NCBI RefSeq assembly: GCF_018388445.1
Contig: NZ_CP074405.1
Span: 3,906,001-3,970,000 of the forward strand
Direction of reading: 5' to 3'
Length of the DNA: 64,000 nt
DNA from: Cellulomonas wangleii
GTDB taxonomy: Bacteria > Actinomycetota > Actinomycetes > Actinomycetales > Cellulomonadaceae
Under the pieces are notes generated by a model. The model saw only the letters and a list, made by a program, of their open reading frames with translations, was not told the DNA's origin and searched no databases. This document shows, in pieces, positions 62,337 through 64,000 of this stretch (its first letter is position 1; the number at the start of each line of letters is the position of its first letter). The position numbers and the translations under genes are program-made.

Positions 62337-62651
62337 GTGGATGCCGTCCTGCACGCACTCGCCGACCCGAGCCGACGCACCGTGCTCGAGATCCTGCGCG
62401 ACCACGACGCCACCGCGGGCGAGCTCGCCGAGGCGCTGCCCATCGCCCGGCCCGGCGTGTCACGTCACCTGCGGGTGCTGCGGGACGCCGGGCTGGTCGA
62501 GGCACGGCAGGAGGCGCAGCGCCGGATCTACCGGCTGCGGCCGGAGGCGTTGATCGAGGTCGACGACTGGCTCGACGACTACCGCGCGCTGTGGACCAAC
62601 CGGCTCGACGCGCTGCACACCGAGATCCGCCGAGGGAAGGCCAGGACATGA
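62337..62651 (+). CDS. ArsR family regulator
   Basis: A 104-residue winged-helix repressor: LHALADPSRRTVLEILRD, then GELAEALPIARPGVSRHLRVLRDAGLVEARQ, and RIYRLRPEALIEVDDWLDDYRALW. No metal-binding Cys cluster is present, so it belongs to the SRPBCC-linked group rather than the arsenic sensors. The start is GTG at 62337. Its stop overlaps the next ATG (ATGA), so it is co-translated with the SRPBCC gene, the usual partner. Confidence 0.9.
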   Translation: MDAVLHALADPSRRTVLEILRDHDATAGELAEALPIARPGVSRHLRVLRDAGLVEARQEAQRRIYRLRPEALIEVDDWLDDYRALWTNRLDALHTEIRRGKART

Positions 62652-63175
62652 CCAGGACCGCGATCATGCGCGCGATCGACGCCACGACCGGGGCGATCCG
62701 CGTCGAGGACGTCTACGACACCGACATCGACGACCTGTGGCAGGCGTGCACGGTGCCCGAGCGGCTCGCCCGGTGGATGGCGCAGGTCTCCGGCAACCTG
62801 CAGCCCGGCGGCGTCCTCCGGGTGACGTTCACCAGCTCCTGGGCCGGCATGGCACGCGTCGAGCTCTGCGACGCGCCCCACCACCTGCTCCTGAGCACCT
62901 CCTCCCCCGACGGCGGCGCCGACGGCCGGCTCGAGGCGTGGCTGACCGCCGAGGGCGACCGCACGCGCCTCGTCGTCGAGGAGCGCGGGCTGCCGCTGGG
63001 GAACCTGCACGCCCACGGCGCCGGCTGGCAGACCCACCTCGAGGACCTCGGACGCGCACTCGCCCTCGACGCGTCAGCCCACCCCGAGGGGTGGTCCGCC
63101 ACCCGGCCCGCGCCCCGGTGGGAACGCCGGTGGGCGGAGCTGGCGCCGACGTACCAGGCCATGGGCGTGTCATGA
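62648..63175 (+). CDS. SRPBCC/AHSA1-like protein
   Basis: A 175-residue START-fold protein of the AHSA1 group: VYDTDIDDLWQACTVPERLARWMAQVSG, GGVLRVTFTS, and the C-terminal AGWQTHLEDLGRALAL helix. Such proteins bind hydrophobic ligands and are usually encoded next to an ArsR regulator, as here. The ATG overlaps the ArsR stop and the stop overlaps the next ATG (ATGA). The ligand is unknown. Confidence 0.88.
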   Translation: MTRTAIMRAIDATTGAIRVEDVYDTDIDDLWQACTVPERLARWMAQVSGNLQPGGVLRVTFTSSWAGMARVELCDAPHHLLLSTSSPDGGADGRLEAWLTAEGDRTRLVVEERGLPLGNLHAHGAGWQTHLEDLGRALALDASAHPEGWSATRPAPRWERRWAELAPTYQAMGVS

Positions 63176-63594
63176 CGTCCGACGCGATCCGCCTGAGCGC
63201 CGTCACGCTGAACGCCCCCGACGCCCTCGCGCTGGCCCGCTTCTACGCGGAGATCACCGGAGGCCGGGTCCAGGGCCGGGCCGAGTGGGCCCGGGTCTCG
63301 GGCCCCGGCGGGGACATCGAGTTCCAGCAGGTCGCGGACCTGCGCCCACCCACCTGGCCCGAGGGCGACACCCCGATGCACATCCACCTGGACTTCCACG
63401 TCGAGGACCTCGCCGCCACCGAGGCCCGGGTGCTCGCGGCCGGCGCGACCCGCTTCGACACCCAGCCCAACGCCGACCACTGCCTGGTCTACGCCGACCC
63501 GGCGGGGCACCCGTTCTGCCTGTCGCTGTGGGACTGGCCGCAGATCGTCGAGCGCCTGGGGGTGCAGGCAGACGCCCCGCACCCCTCGGCGTGA
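63172..63594 (+). CDS. VOC family protein
   Basis: A 140-residue glyoxalase-fold protein: VTLNAPDALALARFYAEITGG, MHIHLDFHVEDLAATEARVLAAGA, and the end DHCLVYADPAGHPFCLSLW. His residues of HIHLDF lie where a metal ligand is expected. It is the third gene of the ArsR-SRPBCC-VOC operon, translationally coupled. A joint role in detoxifying or binding a hydrophobic compound is plausible. Confidence 0.87.
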   Translation: MTSDAIRLSAVTLNAPDALALARFYAEITGGRVQGRAEWARVSGPGGDIEFQQVADLRPPTWPEGDTPMHIHLDFHVEDLAATEARVLAAGATRFDTQPNADHCLVYADPAGHPFCLSLWDWPQIVERLGVQADAPHPSA

Positions 63595-63760
63595 TCCCTC
63601 CGCGCCCCATTCCTCCCCGTGCGCGCCTCCCGCGGTCTAGGGTGGCGAGCGCTCGTCCGGCCGCACCCGGCACCGGCGTCGGCGTCACCGGACAGCGTCG
63701 TGGCACTCCCGGTCCGGTCACGGGTCGGAGTCGTCGCCACCACGAGCCCTCGGAGGACCG

Positions 63761-64000
63761 ATGACGCCGCGCACGAGCACCACGGGCTCCCCACGTCGCA
63801 CCGCTGCGATCGGGGTCGTCGCGTTCACCGTCACGGTCGCGACGGCCGGGGTCGCCTACGCGGTCGCGAGCATCGCCCGACCGGCCGCGGACGTGGCGGC
63901 CGATGACGCCGCACCGCTCGCGCCGGCGGTCGACGCAGACCTGGAGGTGAAGGTCCCGGCGGCCCCTGTCCTCGAGGACTACTTCCCGGGGGCCGAGGAG
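63761..64000 (+). CDS. secreted/membrane-anchored protein, 5' part (cut by window end)
   Basis: The first 80 codons of a protein. Residues 1-40 form an anchor or signal peptide (RRTAAIGVVAFTVTVATAG), followed by an Ala/Asp-rich segment and VLEDYFPGAEE at the window edge. CGGAGGACCG precedes the ATG. The family cannot be named from this part. Confidence 0.55.
   Translation, partial: MTPRTSTTGSPRRTAAIGVVAFTVTVATAGVAYAVASIARPAADVAADDAAPLAPAVDADLEVKVPAAPVLEDYFPGAEE

Overview
The window is very GC-rich (roughly 73-75% by eye), uses GTG/TTG starts freely and carries secreted CBM2-linked glycoside hydrolases, WYL/TetR/LacI regulators and actinobacterial single-domain families. This points to an actinobacterium of the Cellulomonas type (plant-cell-wall degrader, Micrococcales). 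No rRNA, tRNA, CRISPR array, transposase or phage gene was seen.

Layout. 1-6.0 kb: 3' end of a phosphofructokinase, a class II glutamine amidotransferase, a DUF2975/XRE pair, an MDR oxidoreductase and a TetR-controlled FtsX/LolD-type ABC exporter. 6.0-13.4 kb: divergent ArgO/ArgP, a BBE-type flavoenzyme, divergent WYL/DinB, small VOC, GyrI-like and MpaB-like proteins. 13.5-20 kb: a secreted CE15 glucuronoyl esterase with CBM2, an SQR-like flavoprotein, secreted gamma-glutamyltransferase. 20-24 kb: HAD phosphatase, peptidase E-like, YceI, GNAT. 23.8-27 kb: a 1.3-kb tandem duplication of an unknown gene and a decayed neighbour. 27-32.4 kb: alpha/beta hydrolase, GH51 arabinofuranosidase, LacI regulator, KstD-like flavoenzyme. 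32.4-42.2 kb: TetR-regulated blocks, a lone McrA-head-domain protein, a methyltransferase followed by a broken 2H phosphoesterase, membrane proteins, a GMC oxidase, a lipoprotein, a flavin monooxygenase. 42.3-47.1 kb: four overlapping minus-strand genes (AMP-forming ligase, unknown protein, GNAT, Acg-type nitroreductase) that look like an uncharacterised biosynthetic or modification operon. 47.2-58.8 kb: a plant-polysaccharide island with an SMP-30 lactonase, three GH10 xylanases (one a lipoprotein, one with CBM2, one with unusual C-terminal modules), a GH5 endoglucanase with CBM2 and CBM46-like ends, plus a DinB, a BBE flavoenzyme and an RluA enzyme. 58.9-64 kb: MFS transporter, small membrane protein, serine hydrolase, and an ArsR-SRPBCC-VOC operon.

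How it fits together. The xylan genes form a functional set: xylanases cut the backbone, CE15 cleaves glucuronoyl-lignin esters, GH51 removes arabinose inside the cell, and SMP-30 may open sugar lactones. Upstream of CE15, two GH10 genes and GH5 there are similar AARCGTT-type sequences of the sort bound by LacI-family repressors, suggesting a shared regulon. Several divergent regulator/target pairs carry clear inverted repeats between them (ABC/TetR, WYL/DinB, two TetR pairs); the ArsR gene carries one in its own promoter. All product names rest on motif and family recognition by eye; no database search was run.
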